The notes below the pieces were generated by a model, which worked only from the letters and a program-made list of their open reading frames with translations, had not been told where the DNA came from and made no database searches. 64,000 bases of DNA from Lactarius indigo (lineage: Eukaryota > Basidiomycota > Agaricomycetes > Russulales > Russulaceae), in NCBI GenBank assembly GCA_025766275.1, contig JAFKAC010000017.1, forward strand, positions 496,001 to 560,000, given 5' to 3'. Made by a program: the position numbers and the translations under genes. This document shows positions 22,598 through 30,861 of the stretch, one piece after another. Position 1 is the stretch's first letter; every line of letters begins with the position of its first letter.

Positions 22598-23097
22598 TGT
22601 AACGCCGTCACGACGTTAGCTCGACTTGAGCTTTACAGAGGCGGTAACAACTTAGTGGGTTCCTTGAAGACACGTAGGTCCAAGCGTAGACTCTAGTGAA
22701 CACTCAAAGGTGCACTTTCAATGGGGTTGCTGTCCTGCGTCACGACTAAAGGCGGACTTCTGTTCACGGCTTGAAAGAAAAGAGAGAGAGAGGAGACAAG
22801 TGACGATTCAAGAAGACCAAGATGGCGTATCTTGGTCTTTGCGAGACAGTTTAAATACAAGTCGAGCAGGCTTTCAAGCGCTGCTATGAGTCACAGTAAA
22901 GTAGCGTCCAACGTATCGCAGAAACAACTTGAACCCTAATACTACTAGTACCCGTACTAGTGGCGTCGGTCATCAGTCAGCTATCGTACTCGTATCACCT
23001 ATCGCACTACCGTATTGCCGTGGTAAAGTCCGCAACTAATCTACCTTACCGCCGTAGTTGCAACTGGTACAGTAAGGGTATGGATCGAAACGTGACA
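22598..23097 (-). repeat. Element B 5' LTR
   Basis: This 500-bp LTR carries the promoter. It contains a perfect 11-bp inverted repeat with a 5-nt loop (22813-22839), whose second arm on the minus strand is the predicted 5' end of the transcript. Confidence 0.95.
22850..22857 (-). promoter_or_regulatory. Element B TATA box
   Basis: TATTTAAA on the minus strand, 26 nt upstream of the segment complementary to the primer-binding site. Confidence 0.75.
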
Positions 23098-23442
23098 CCT
23101 CAGTCCCTAACCCAGGCACTTTGAAGTCTTTGCAGTTGAACTATATCAACACGTCACACCTGTTATACTCTGTGCACTAGCAAGATCAAGTGTAGAGAAG
23201 TGTCAGACACTTTGGACGAGGAGTCCTACATTACAGAGTAGTGTTGCACCTTGTGCCACACTTTCGTCACTTGTATTTCATAGCAATAAGACAACAGAGG
23301 TCTTTGCTTGATACTTGTGGGATTTGAAACCTCCAGAACCCACGCCCCTGCTAGGGTGTAACACTTTCTCTGTATCGCCCACCCCTCTCCCAACCGCCAC
23401 TCCATCCTGCTGAGAACTACTCCTTGTTTCTCACTCCTCATC

Positions 23443-23848
23443 TGTCGCCTGACCACCCCACAGCCACTCCTGGCTATCTGCAAGACCATATCTATATTCC
23501 ACTGCGCATCGCATCATGCCCGTCGTTAGATACGGAGGGGAGGCCAGCGCCATACGATATAGTGCCTCGGTCCTTCCCCTGTGCCATGTGTATGTCCCTT
23601 CCTGCTCTCTCATTGATGTAGGCGTCTGACACACACTCTTTCATACCTGCCTTAGTCTTTCTGTCACCTGGCCACCCCCACGGCCACCGCTGGCTACCTG
23701 CAAGACTCCACCTACAGCCCTTCTGCGCCTTGCATCGTGCCCGCTGTTAGATATGGAGGGTAGGCCAGTGCATTTGGGGTAGAGCCTCGGTCCTTCCTTC
23801 GTTCCGTGCATATGCCCATGCCCCATCTCTCTCGTCGACGCAGAGGTT
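23443..23848 (+). repeat. Degenerate two-copy tandem duplication, about 200-bp units
   Basis: Units start tgtcgcctgaccacccc (23443) and tgtcacctggccaccccc (23662) and remain alignable through the shared word CCTCGGTCCTTCC. The first ends near 23632 and the second near 23848. I see no gene in 23364-24220. Confidence 0.7.
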
Positions 23849-24220
23849 CGACTTACAACCCGCCCCAGTCTTCCTATATCCGCTTCCCGTGTGTTTGTCC
23901 GCCCCCCTTCCATATCCTATGCCATCCCTCTCACCACTCCCATTCCCTCCATTCCAACATCATAGATAGAGCGTATCTCTCAGTTGATCACATGTACCTA
24001 CATTCCATCTTGTTGCTTGAATACAATGTCATTTCTTCCAGATCCATCACACGTGAAGTGAGAGACCCACTGTCGCCCAATGATCGGTTCACTTAGGCAT
24101 ACCGTTCTAAGTTATGGCGGATGCAAATACTATGAAAATTCATTTTTATTCATTGAGAACAACATCCTCTGTTTCTGCTACATCTAGCCCAGGCTTCTCA
24201 AGTAGAAAATATCGAGAACT

Positions 24221-24745
24221 TCAGTCTCCTTCACGTGGCGTCATGGGCACCATAGCTACAACGGACATGATATCTTTCACATGTATGATCCGCAACGCCG
24301 CCTGACCCTGGTATACGCATGAGTATACTGTGTTTGAAGACGCTTCCAGCAAGCCAAGATCTGGCTCAGACCAGACTGAGACCAGTGCATATGTGCACTC
24401 TATACCAGAGTGGCCACTTCGGAAGTAGAACTGTACCTCGCCGATAAGGAAGGATTCCATCATAGTAAACTAGGAAAATAAGATGTGAATGTCAACTTCA
24501 TGGTAATGTCACTCACCTTTACGTTGCGGGAACGACGGACACTCTCAGAAGGGCCCGCCCGTTCAGTCTCCTTCCACGCACAGTGAGCAATCTGCAGGTT
24601 AGGGAGGCGAAGGCGAGCCCATCGGATGTACTTCGGCCACCAGCCAAAGGGTACTTGGCCATCTTCTGAGTCCAAACACAAGAACATGCAGATTGTATCT
24701 GTTGATAAGTGACCCTTGCGCACTTAGCGGCTCTAATGGACCGGA
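24221..24745 (-). pseudogene. 3' part of a Tnp2-type transposase gene, separated by insertion of element C
   Basis: An exon ending at about 24529 reads ...YIRWARLRLPN...ESVRRSRNVK, then a donor GTGAGTGA, an intron of about 50 nt ending TTTTCCTAG, and a final exon FTMMESFLIGEVQFYFR...TYALVSVWSEPD...RIIHVKDIMSVVAMVPM, with a stop at 24221. From memory, the segments WARLRLPN, SRNVK and the IxVKxIxSVVAMVP end are typical of the carboxy terminus of basidiomycete Tnp2 transposase-family proteins. The remainder of the gene is at 33206-35971 in the same orientation. Confidence 0.7.
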
Positions 24746-24931
24746 CTTACAGATACGGACTGCTGTAGATTAATTAGGACCGCTTTAGATTAGATTTGAT
24801 TTGATCTGTACAATCTAGGACTTCTATGACATCACTGTACAATGACATCATATGGACTACTCTGGACTCTTCATTGTACCCCTTCCTTTGTTCTCTTTCT
24901 AGCGTTATCTTTATTGTAATGTCACTATGAT
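24746..24931. other. Unassigned DNA left of element C
   Basis: This A/T-rich sequence, with 32930-33205 on the other side, separates the transposase halves in addition to element C. It may be an older LTR, but I could not fix its ends. Confidence 0.4.
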
Positions 24932-25504
24932 TGTTACGAATTTCTTGGGACTCGTTCTTTTGCATATTACTATTCCCTTCCCCATACTATACGAGCCCTG
25001 TACGATTATGTGGACTTTACAATTATCCGGTTCCTATTGCGCGCCTTACTTATCGATGCTCCCTTCTGATAAAGTTCAACATGTGCTAGTTTCCGTCGTG
25101 TTCCCAATCACACACGACCCCGCGTGATTTACCCTTATTCCCAGTATGACATCCCTTTGTTCTCGTTATGTACTATCCATTGTTCCAAGACTGATGCTGG
25201 CATCATCTGTTTGTAGTCGCCATACGGACTATCATCTATTTAAACCTAGTTCTATCTAGCTTGTACGGTAGACTAGACTTCTTGTGTAATACTACACTCG
25301 AATGCCTTTGTGCCCTCATCGTCTCACCGAACTTCCCTGCCTTTGCCAGACCTTCGAGTCTTGGCCTTCCTCTACGATCCAAGTGACTGTTGTCCTTGTG
25401 ATCCTTGTGCATCATCTCGCTGAAGCCAAGCCTTGGAGCTTGCGCTACCGTCATTCGACTGACTTAGTACAGGTCGTATGCAACGCCCCTGTAGTGGCGT
25501 TACA
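24932..25504 (+). repeat. Element C 5' LTR
   Basis: Ends TGTTACGAATTTC and GGCGTTACA. It contains TATTTAAA (25237-25244) and the predicted start AGACTAGACTT (25270-25280). Confidence 0.95.
25237..25244 (+). promoter_or_regulatory. Element C TATA box
   Basis: TATTTAAA, 25 nt upstream of the segment complementary to the primer-binding site. The same arrangement is seen in element B. Confidence 0.75.
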
Positions 25505-25506
25505 TT

Positions 25507-25517
25507 AAGTCTAGTCT
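25507..25517 (+). promoter_or_regulatory. Element C self-priming primer-binding site
   Basis: After the LTR end and a TT spacer, AAGTCTAGTCT is the exact complement of AGACTAGACTT at 25270-25280, the predicted 5' end of the RNA. Confidence 0.85.
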
Positions 25518-25527
25518 CTTGTACACC

Positions 25528-27291
25528 GTGGCTCTCACCAGCCAAAGCCGAACCAAGTTTGTCCAGGAATACCTGGAACGACACACCGACGACAACCTCC
25601 GATCCTCGATCAAAGGAACGGCCACTTGGAGGAACACTCCCCACGACACAGGCTACTACGTCTTCGACCCTGACAAAAACACCTACGAACCCATCGAATA
25701 TATCGAAGATCAACATGTCTGGGCCTACGTCGCCTATTCAGACAAAAAGAACTCTTGGTATTCAATCAAACCAGTACCCGCATCTCTTGGGCTTGGACCA
25801 GGAAAAACCCAAATACAAGGCATCAACGTCGACTCCGATGTCGCAGAACCCGACTCAGATAGCGAAAACCCAGACCCCACTCTCACACCTACTGTCACCA
25901 GAACAGTCGACTTTGCATCATATGCCAATATGTCCACCACCCAATCCCAACTTGCAACCACCCTCACCCAGTCAGGAAGCGGCCAACCCAGTGGAGGAAC
26001 GTCCTCCTCTACGGCTGCTCCAAGTGGTGGAGGACATCCTGTGGGAGGAAGTGCGCCGGCAAGCGGAAGCGGCCCTCCGGGAGGCTCAGGAAGCCATCAT
26101 GGAGGCAGTGCGCCTGGAGGTGGAGGCGGTGCGCCTGGAGGTGGAGGCAGTGCGCCTGGAGGTGGAGGCGGTGCACCTGGAGGTGGAGGCAGTGCGCCTG
26201 GAGGTGGAGGCGGTGCACCTGGAGGTGGAGGCAGTGCGCCTGGAGGCGGAGGCGGCACGCCTGGAGGTGGAGGCGCAGCTGCAGGAGGAGGAGCAGCCCC
26301 GGGCCTCCTTAACGGGAGACTCAGAGGAAACGCCCTGCCAGAGTTTACAGGAGATCGGGAATCAAGTCGGGCATTTCTCAACACCTTCTCCCTCTATCAA
26401 GGAATGAACCCCACCGTGCAGCAACTGGCGGTCCCATATTCCTGCGCAATGACCCTCCTCTCCTACATCCGAGGACCCCTCATGGACGATTGGGTCGAAG
26501 AACAAATTCAGTGGCTTGTCGCCCAACTAGTAGCAGGAGTGGCCCTAAACGAAGAAAACCTTTGGGACACTATTGAAGCCCGATTCATTCAGGCCTATAC
26601 TGATACCACACAACAACAGAAAGCCCGGCACTCCATCCAAACCCTCAGAATGGAGAAAGAAGACATCGACACATACATCGCAAAATTCTCAAACCTCGCC
26701 AACAAAGCAGGATATAATAAAGACGAAGCTACCACGCTGGAAATTTTCCAGAAGGGACTCCCTAACGCCCTCGTCGTCAACACAATCAAATTCCATCATC
26801 CGATCACATGGGATGACTGGAAAGCAGCCGTAACACTGCAACAAGCCGAATACCTCCTTCTGAAGGACAAACTCACAAAAGGAGGAAACAATAAACGAGG
26901 GGGAGCATCCCGTGACCAGTGGCTGTCGGCATTAAACAAGAACCGAGATCCCAATGCGATGGATGTTAGCCGCACAAGAGCCAGAGCCGCTTTAACAGAC
27001 ACCAAAAAACTACAACTGCAGAAAGAAGGAAGATGCTTCCGTTGTCGAGGCCAAGGGCATATTTCCCACAACTGCCCTCAGAAGTCTACCACCATCAAGA
27101 CAACTGAAACCACAACCCCCGCAACCAACACCCCTACAACCGCCACTATCTCTATGACCGCATCACGCCCCCTTTCTAATGAAGAGCAAGCAGACGCCCA
27201 AGTAGCAGCGCTATTCGCTCAAACCCCAGAAGTACGAGAACTGATGGTGGACAAATTATTCGGCCAGAAGAAGGATTTTCTGAACGCTTGA
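25528..27291 (+). CDS. Element C gag, probable GTG start
   Basis: The open frame has GTG at 25528-25530 in the context CACCGTGGCT. The first in-frame ATG is about 130 codons later (at the residues MSTTQSQ). The amino-terminal segment (WRNTPHDTGYYVFDP) resembles the element B gag segment. Then come an acidic linker, a glycine-rich array of APGGGG units, a capsid region (around residues 260-450, FTGDRESSRAFLNTF), the CCHC knuckle CFRCRGQGHISHNC and a carboxy tail similar to B (ELMVDKLFG). The two ATG triplets in the leader of this LTR both occur where the other LTR has a non-ATG sequence, so an undecayed copy would have had none. Confidence 0.9.
   Translation: MALTSQSRTKFVQEYLERHTDDNLRSSIKGTATWRNTPHDTGYYVFDPDKNTYEPIEYIEDQHVWAYVAYSDKKNSWYSIKPVPASLGLGPGKTQIQGINVDSDVAEPDSDSENPDPTLTPTVTRTVDFASYANMSTTQSQLATTLTQSGSGQPSGGTSSSTAAPSGGGHPVGGSAPASGSGPPGGSGSHHGGSAPGGGGGAPGGGGSAPGGGGGAPGGGGSAPGGGGGAPGGGGSAPGGGGGTPGGGGAAAGGGAAPGLLNGRLRGNALPEFTGDRESSRAFLNTFSLYQGMNPTVQQLAVPYSCAMTLLSYIRGPLMDDWVEEQIQWLVAQLVAGVALNEENLWDTIEARFIQAYTDTTQQQKARHSIQTLRMEKEDIDTYIAKFSNLANKAGYNKDEATTLEIFQKGLPNALVVNTIKFHHPITWDDWKAAVTLQQAEYLLLKDKLTKGGNNKRGGASRDQWLSALNKNRDPNAMDVSRTRARAALTDTKKLQLQKEGRCFRCRGQGHISHNCPQKSTTIKTTETTTPATNTPTTATISMTASRPLSNEEQADAQVAALFAQTPEVRELMVDKLFGQKKDFLNA
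26105..26282 (+). repeat. Glycine-rich tandem repeat inside gag C
   Basis: About nine 18-bp units (gcgcctggaggtggaggc with alternating ggt/agt) encode APGGGG/G-S blocks. The +1 frame stays open and reads repeats of VEAVRLE, which I regard as a by-product of the repeat. Confidence 0.85.
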
Positions 27292-30200
27292 ACCCGGCGG
27301 CCTGGGCTAGAGCATTAAAACTTAGCGTGTACAATAGCAGATTCCGATCCATGCGAATTCCAGTTCTTTTCAAATCTGCCCACGCGACAGCCGAACGAAG
27401 CATCCTCATTGATTCTGGCGCAACCGATAATTTTATAAGCGCAAATCTCCTGAAACGACTAAAGATAGCCTGGCTAGCTACCGAACGACCCATCAAGATA
27501 TGGAATGTGGATGGAACCCACAATCAAGGAGGGGAAATCACCTCCTTCACCGACCTTACGGTCAAAACGGGAGGAAGAACCCAACATCTCAGGTTTCTCA
27601 TCACCGATCTAGGAAATGACGAAGTCATACTTGGATACCCTTGGTTCACAGCCTTCGAACCAAAGTTCCACTGGCAGGATGCCACCCTCGATGAAGAATT
27701 CCAACCGGTAGTAATCACCAGCCTGAATTTGTCAGATGAAGCCATGCCTATGGAAGCTACCATTAAGGCATTGGAGACATATCAACTTGATGAACTGGCC
27801 TGGGAACAGCTGGAGGGAGAAGAAGCACCATCCATCCGACTGCAAAAGACAACAACAGCATCAGAATTGGCACAACAAGAAGCCGCAAAAAGGCCCCAAA
27901 AGACCTTCAAAGAAATGGTTCCGGAAGAATATAGAAGGCACCAAAAGGTGTTTAGTGAGGAAGCCTCCCAACGCTTTCCCCCTTCACGAACATGGGACCA
28001 TGCCATTGACCTAATTCCAAACACCCCGGAAACCATGGACTGCAAGGTATATCCTCTTACAGTTCCGGAAACCGAGAAGCTATCTGAATTTATAACGGAA
28101 CACCTGGACAAGAAGTATATACAACCATCGAAATCCCCTTACGCCTCTCCATTCTTCTTCATCAAAAAGAAGGACGGGAAGTTACGCCCAGTACAAGATT
28201 ACCACCGACTCAACGAACTCACGGTAAAAAACCACTACCCACTCCCCCTAATCCCGGAACTCATCGATCGAATCTGGAAAGCACGACTTTACTCTAAGCT
28301 CGATATACGATGGGGATATAACAACGTCCGAATCAAACCAGGCGACGAGTGGAAAGCGGCGTTCAAGACCAATCAAGGACTATTCGAGCCAAAAGTCATG
28401 TTCTTCGGACTTACCAATTCCCCCAGTACCTTTCAAACCATGATGGACACCATATTCCGAGAGTTGGTGCTCACGGGGGAAGTCATCGTTTATATGGATG
28501 ACATTCTCATCGCGACTGCAGACAATCACGTCCACCACAGACAGGTATTACACCATGTCCTAGATCTCTGTGACGAACACAATCTGTACATCAAACTGGA
28601 AAAATGCATGTTCGAGGTTTACGAAGTGGAATACCTAGGACTAATCATTGGGCATGGCAAGTTACGAATGGACCCTGTAAAAGTACAAGGAGTGCGAGAC
28701 TGGAAGGCGCCAAAATCCCTAAAAGAAGTACGAGCCTTCCTGGGGTTCTGCAATTTCTACCGGCAGTTCATAAGGGGCTTCTCCACAATAGCAAGGCCAC
28801 TCCACGACCTCACAAAGAAGGACACACCTTGGGAATGGACAAATGCCAGACAACAAGCCTTCGATACCATCAAAGAACGGATCAGTTCCGAACCAGTACT
28901 CCTATTCCCAGATTTAGATCAACCCTTCGAAATAGAAGTGGACGCTTCCAGCTACACTTTGGGAGCAGTGTTAAACCAAAAAGGAGAAGATCGGAGAATG
29001 CACCCGGTTGCGTTCTACTCCGAATCACTAACGGAAGCGGAACGCAACTACGATATCTATGACAGAGAGCTATTAGCCATTGTCAAGGCCCTGCGGACGT
29101 GGCACACATATCTAATTGGTTCCCCTCACCTGATAACCATCCACACCGACCATGCCAACCTCCAATACTGGAAGGAACCAAGGAAAATCAGCAGGTGCGT
29201 AGCACGAGAATTCCAGGAACTCTCTGAATACAATTTCGTACTCAAACACATCTCCGGCACCAAGAATACCCAAGCAGACTCCCTATCAAGACGCCCTGAC
29301 TACGACGATGGAACAACAGATAACGATCACGTCACGGTACTACCAGAAGAAGTGTTCCTGAAGGTCACCCAAACGTCCATGCACGATATGGACACATGGA
29401 CCCAAATTACTCAGAACATGGAAGAATCGGCAGTACTTCCATGGGTCGAACCCCATAACCTAAAGAAGCACAACGGGCTATGGTGGAAGGGCAACGCCCT
29501 CGTTGTTGTGGGAAACAACGACCTTAAGCGGGGGGTAATCACCTTTTTCCACGACACTCCAAGCACCGGACATCCAGGAACCGCTAATACCCTAGAACTC
29601 GTACAACGTGACTTCTGGTGGCCGAATATGCGAAAAGACGTGGAAGCATACATCAAGGGATGTGCCGTCTGTCAAAGCAACAAGATTAACCCACACCGAC
29701 AAAAGCCACACTTGTTCCCTATCACCACAGACCCAACAGCCGAACCCTTCGAAGTGGTAGCAATGGACTTCATAGTCAAACTCCCCACATCAAACAGATT
29801 CAATTCAATTCTCACCATCACCGATCACGATTGCTCAAAAGCATCAATATTCATTCCCTGTAACGAAACCATTACATCAGAAGGAGTGGCCAAACTCTAT
29901 CTCCAACACGTATACCCTCATTACAGCCTACCCAGGAAAATCATATCCGATCAAGACCCCAGATTTGCGTCTACTTTCATGAGACAACTATGCCATACTC
30001 TGGGAATACAACAAAACATATCATCGGCATATCATCCCCAGACCGACGGCCAGTCGGAACGCACCAACCAATGGCTGGAACAATACTTACGACACTGGTG
30101 CAATGTAAGGCAAGACAATTGGGCGGAAGTCCTACCGATGGCACAATTCGCGCATAACTCCTGGACAAACGCCACAACCAAACACTCCCCATTCTCACTC

Positions 30201-30821
30201 CTTATGGGATGGGAACCACGAACCACTTGGAACCCTAAACCGTCGAGCTGCCCAGCCGTAGATCAACGATTGGAAGAGCTGCTAGTACTCAGGCAACACG
30301 CCCAAGACAGCATTAAACATGCGCAACGCCTCATGATGCAACGAGGCAAAACGGGGTTCACACCCTATCAACAAGGAGACCAAGTATGGTTAGAAGGGAC
30401 AAACCTCCGTACCTTCTACCCCACAAGTAAACTAGCCCCAAAGAGATACGGACCATTCAAAATAACAAAGGTTCTATCAGACGTTTCCTACAAACTCGAA
30501 CTCCCAGCTACATGGAAGATCCACCCGGTATTCCATGTGAACCTTCTCACACCATATAAGGAGACGGAGATGCACAGTGCAAACTTTACCCGACCGCCAC
30601 CTGACCTTGTCAATGGAGAAGAGGAGTATGAAGTGGAGTGCATTGAAGATGCCCAGACACGAGGACGAGGGCACAAGCTCCATTTCCTAGTAAAGTGGAA
30701 AGGATTCCCACCGAGTGACAATACGTGGGAACCTGCAACTAACATGACCCATGCCGCAGACGCCATCAAGGACTACTATAGACAACACCCATCCGCCAAA
30801 GGGGCTGGACGAACAACATAA
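27288..30821 (+). CDS. Element C pol: PR-RT-RNaseH-integrase-chromodomain, intact
   Basis: 1177 uninterrupted codons in the -1 frame relative to gag, whose stop overlaps it; the frame is open upstream of 27288, so it is expressed as a Gag-Pol fusion rather than from its own start. Domains: protease LIDSGATDNF (about residue 47); reverse transcriptase KKDGKLRPVQDYHRL and VYMDDILIATADN; RNase H IEVDASSYTLGAVL and YDRELLAIVKALRTW; integrase zinc site HDTPSTGHPG...CAVCQ, catalytic stretches MDFIVKLP and ISDQDPRF, QWLEQYLRHW; and chromodomain EYEVECIEDAQTRG with LVKWKGFPPSDNTWEP at the end. No canonical slippery heptamer is visible at the gag end, unlike in element B. Confidence 0.95.
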   Translation: MNPAAWARALKLSVYNSRFRSMRIPVLFKSAHATAERSILIDSGATDNFISANLLKRLKIAWLATERPIKIWNVDGTHNQGGEITSFTDLTVKTGGRTQHLRFLITDLGNDEVILGYPWFTAFEPKFHWQDATLDEEFQPVVITSLNLSDEAMPMEATIKALETYQLDELAWEQLEGEEAPSIRLQKTTTASELAQQEAAKRPQKTFKEMVPEEYRRHQKVFSEEASQRFPPSRTWDHAIDLIPNTPETMDCKVYPLTVPETEKLSEFITEHLDKKYIQPSKSPYASPFFFIKKKDGKLRPVQDYHRLNELTVKNHYPLPLIPELIDRIWKARLYSKLDIRWGYNNVRIKPGDEWKAAFKTNQGLFEPKVMFFGLTNSPSTFQTMMDTIFRELVLTGEVIVYMDDILIATADNHVHHRQVLHHVLDLCDEHNLYIKLEKCMFEVYEVEYLGLIIGHGKLRMDPVKVQGVRDWKAPKSLKEVRAFLGFCNFYRQFIRGFSTIARPLHDLTKKDTPWEWTNARQQAFDTIKERISSEPVLLFPDLDQPFEIEVDASSYTLGAVLNQKGEDRRMHPVAFYSESLTEAERNYDIYDRELLAIVKALRTWHTYLIGSPHLITIHTDHANLQYWKEPRKISRCVAREFQELSEYNFVLKHISGTKNTQADSLSRRPDYDDGTTDNDHVTVLPEEVFLKVTQTSMHDMDTWTQITQNMEESAVLPWVEPHNLKKHNGLWWKGNALVVVGNNDLKRGVITFFHDTPSTGHPGTANTLELVQRDFWWPNMRKDVEAYIKGCAVCQSNKINPHRQKPHLFPITTDPTAEPFEVVAMDFIVKLPTSNRFNSILTITDHDCSKASIFIPCNETITSEGVAKLYLQHVYPHYSLPRKIISDQDPRFASTFMRQLCHTLGIQQNISSAYHPQTDGQSERTNQWLEQYLRHWCNVRQDNWAEVLPMAQFAHNSWTNATTKHSPFSLLMGWEPRTTWNPKPSSCPAVDQRLEELLVLRQHAQDSIKHAQRLMMQRGKTGFTPYQQGDQVWLEGTNLRTFYPTSKLAPKRYGPFKITKVLSDVSYKLELPATWKIHPVFHVNLLTPYKETEMHSANFTRPPPDLVNGEEEYEVECIEDAQTRGRGHKLHFLVKWKGFPPSDNTWEPATNMTHAADAIKDYYRQHPSAKGAGRTT

Positions 30822-30861
30822 AAACAGCTCAACCACCCAAAAGAATTCCCCCAGCCCCGCA

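Larger units (their letters stand above)
15269..23097 (-). mobile_element. Element B: full-length Ty3/gypsy chromovirus
   Basis: The 7.83-kb element has 500-bp LTRs at 15269-15768 and 22598-23097 and perfect 5-bp target duplications cctca (15264-15268, 23098-23102). On the minus strand it carries a primer-binding site, gag, then protease, reverse transcriptase, RNase H, integrase, chromodomain and a carboxy extension. The LTRs differ at five positions by eye, all CpG versus TpG/CpA, so the insertion is recent. Two TGA codons (20039-20041 and 17405-17407) interrupt pol; both would be arginine CGA before one C-to-T change. Confidence 0.96.
14950..23363 (+). repeat. Solo LTR D2 (family D), split by element B
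   Basis: The left part is 14950-15268 and the right part 23103-23363, together about 580 bp, matching LTR D1 from TGTTATGATC to GTGTAACA. Outer target duplications ctttc (14945-14949 and 23364-23368) are perfect. Element B occupies 15269-23097 and its own duplication cctca is in the LTR sequence. D2 therefore became a solo LTR, or at least was present, before B arrived. Confidence 0.93.

Noticed and set aside
25478..26407. 310-codon frame with repeated VEAVRLE units as a separate coiled-coil gene
   Set aside because: It overlaps gag C, which has homologous domains on both sides and a conserved position; the repeats arise from the gag glycine array.
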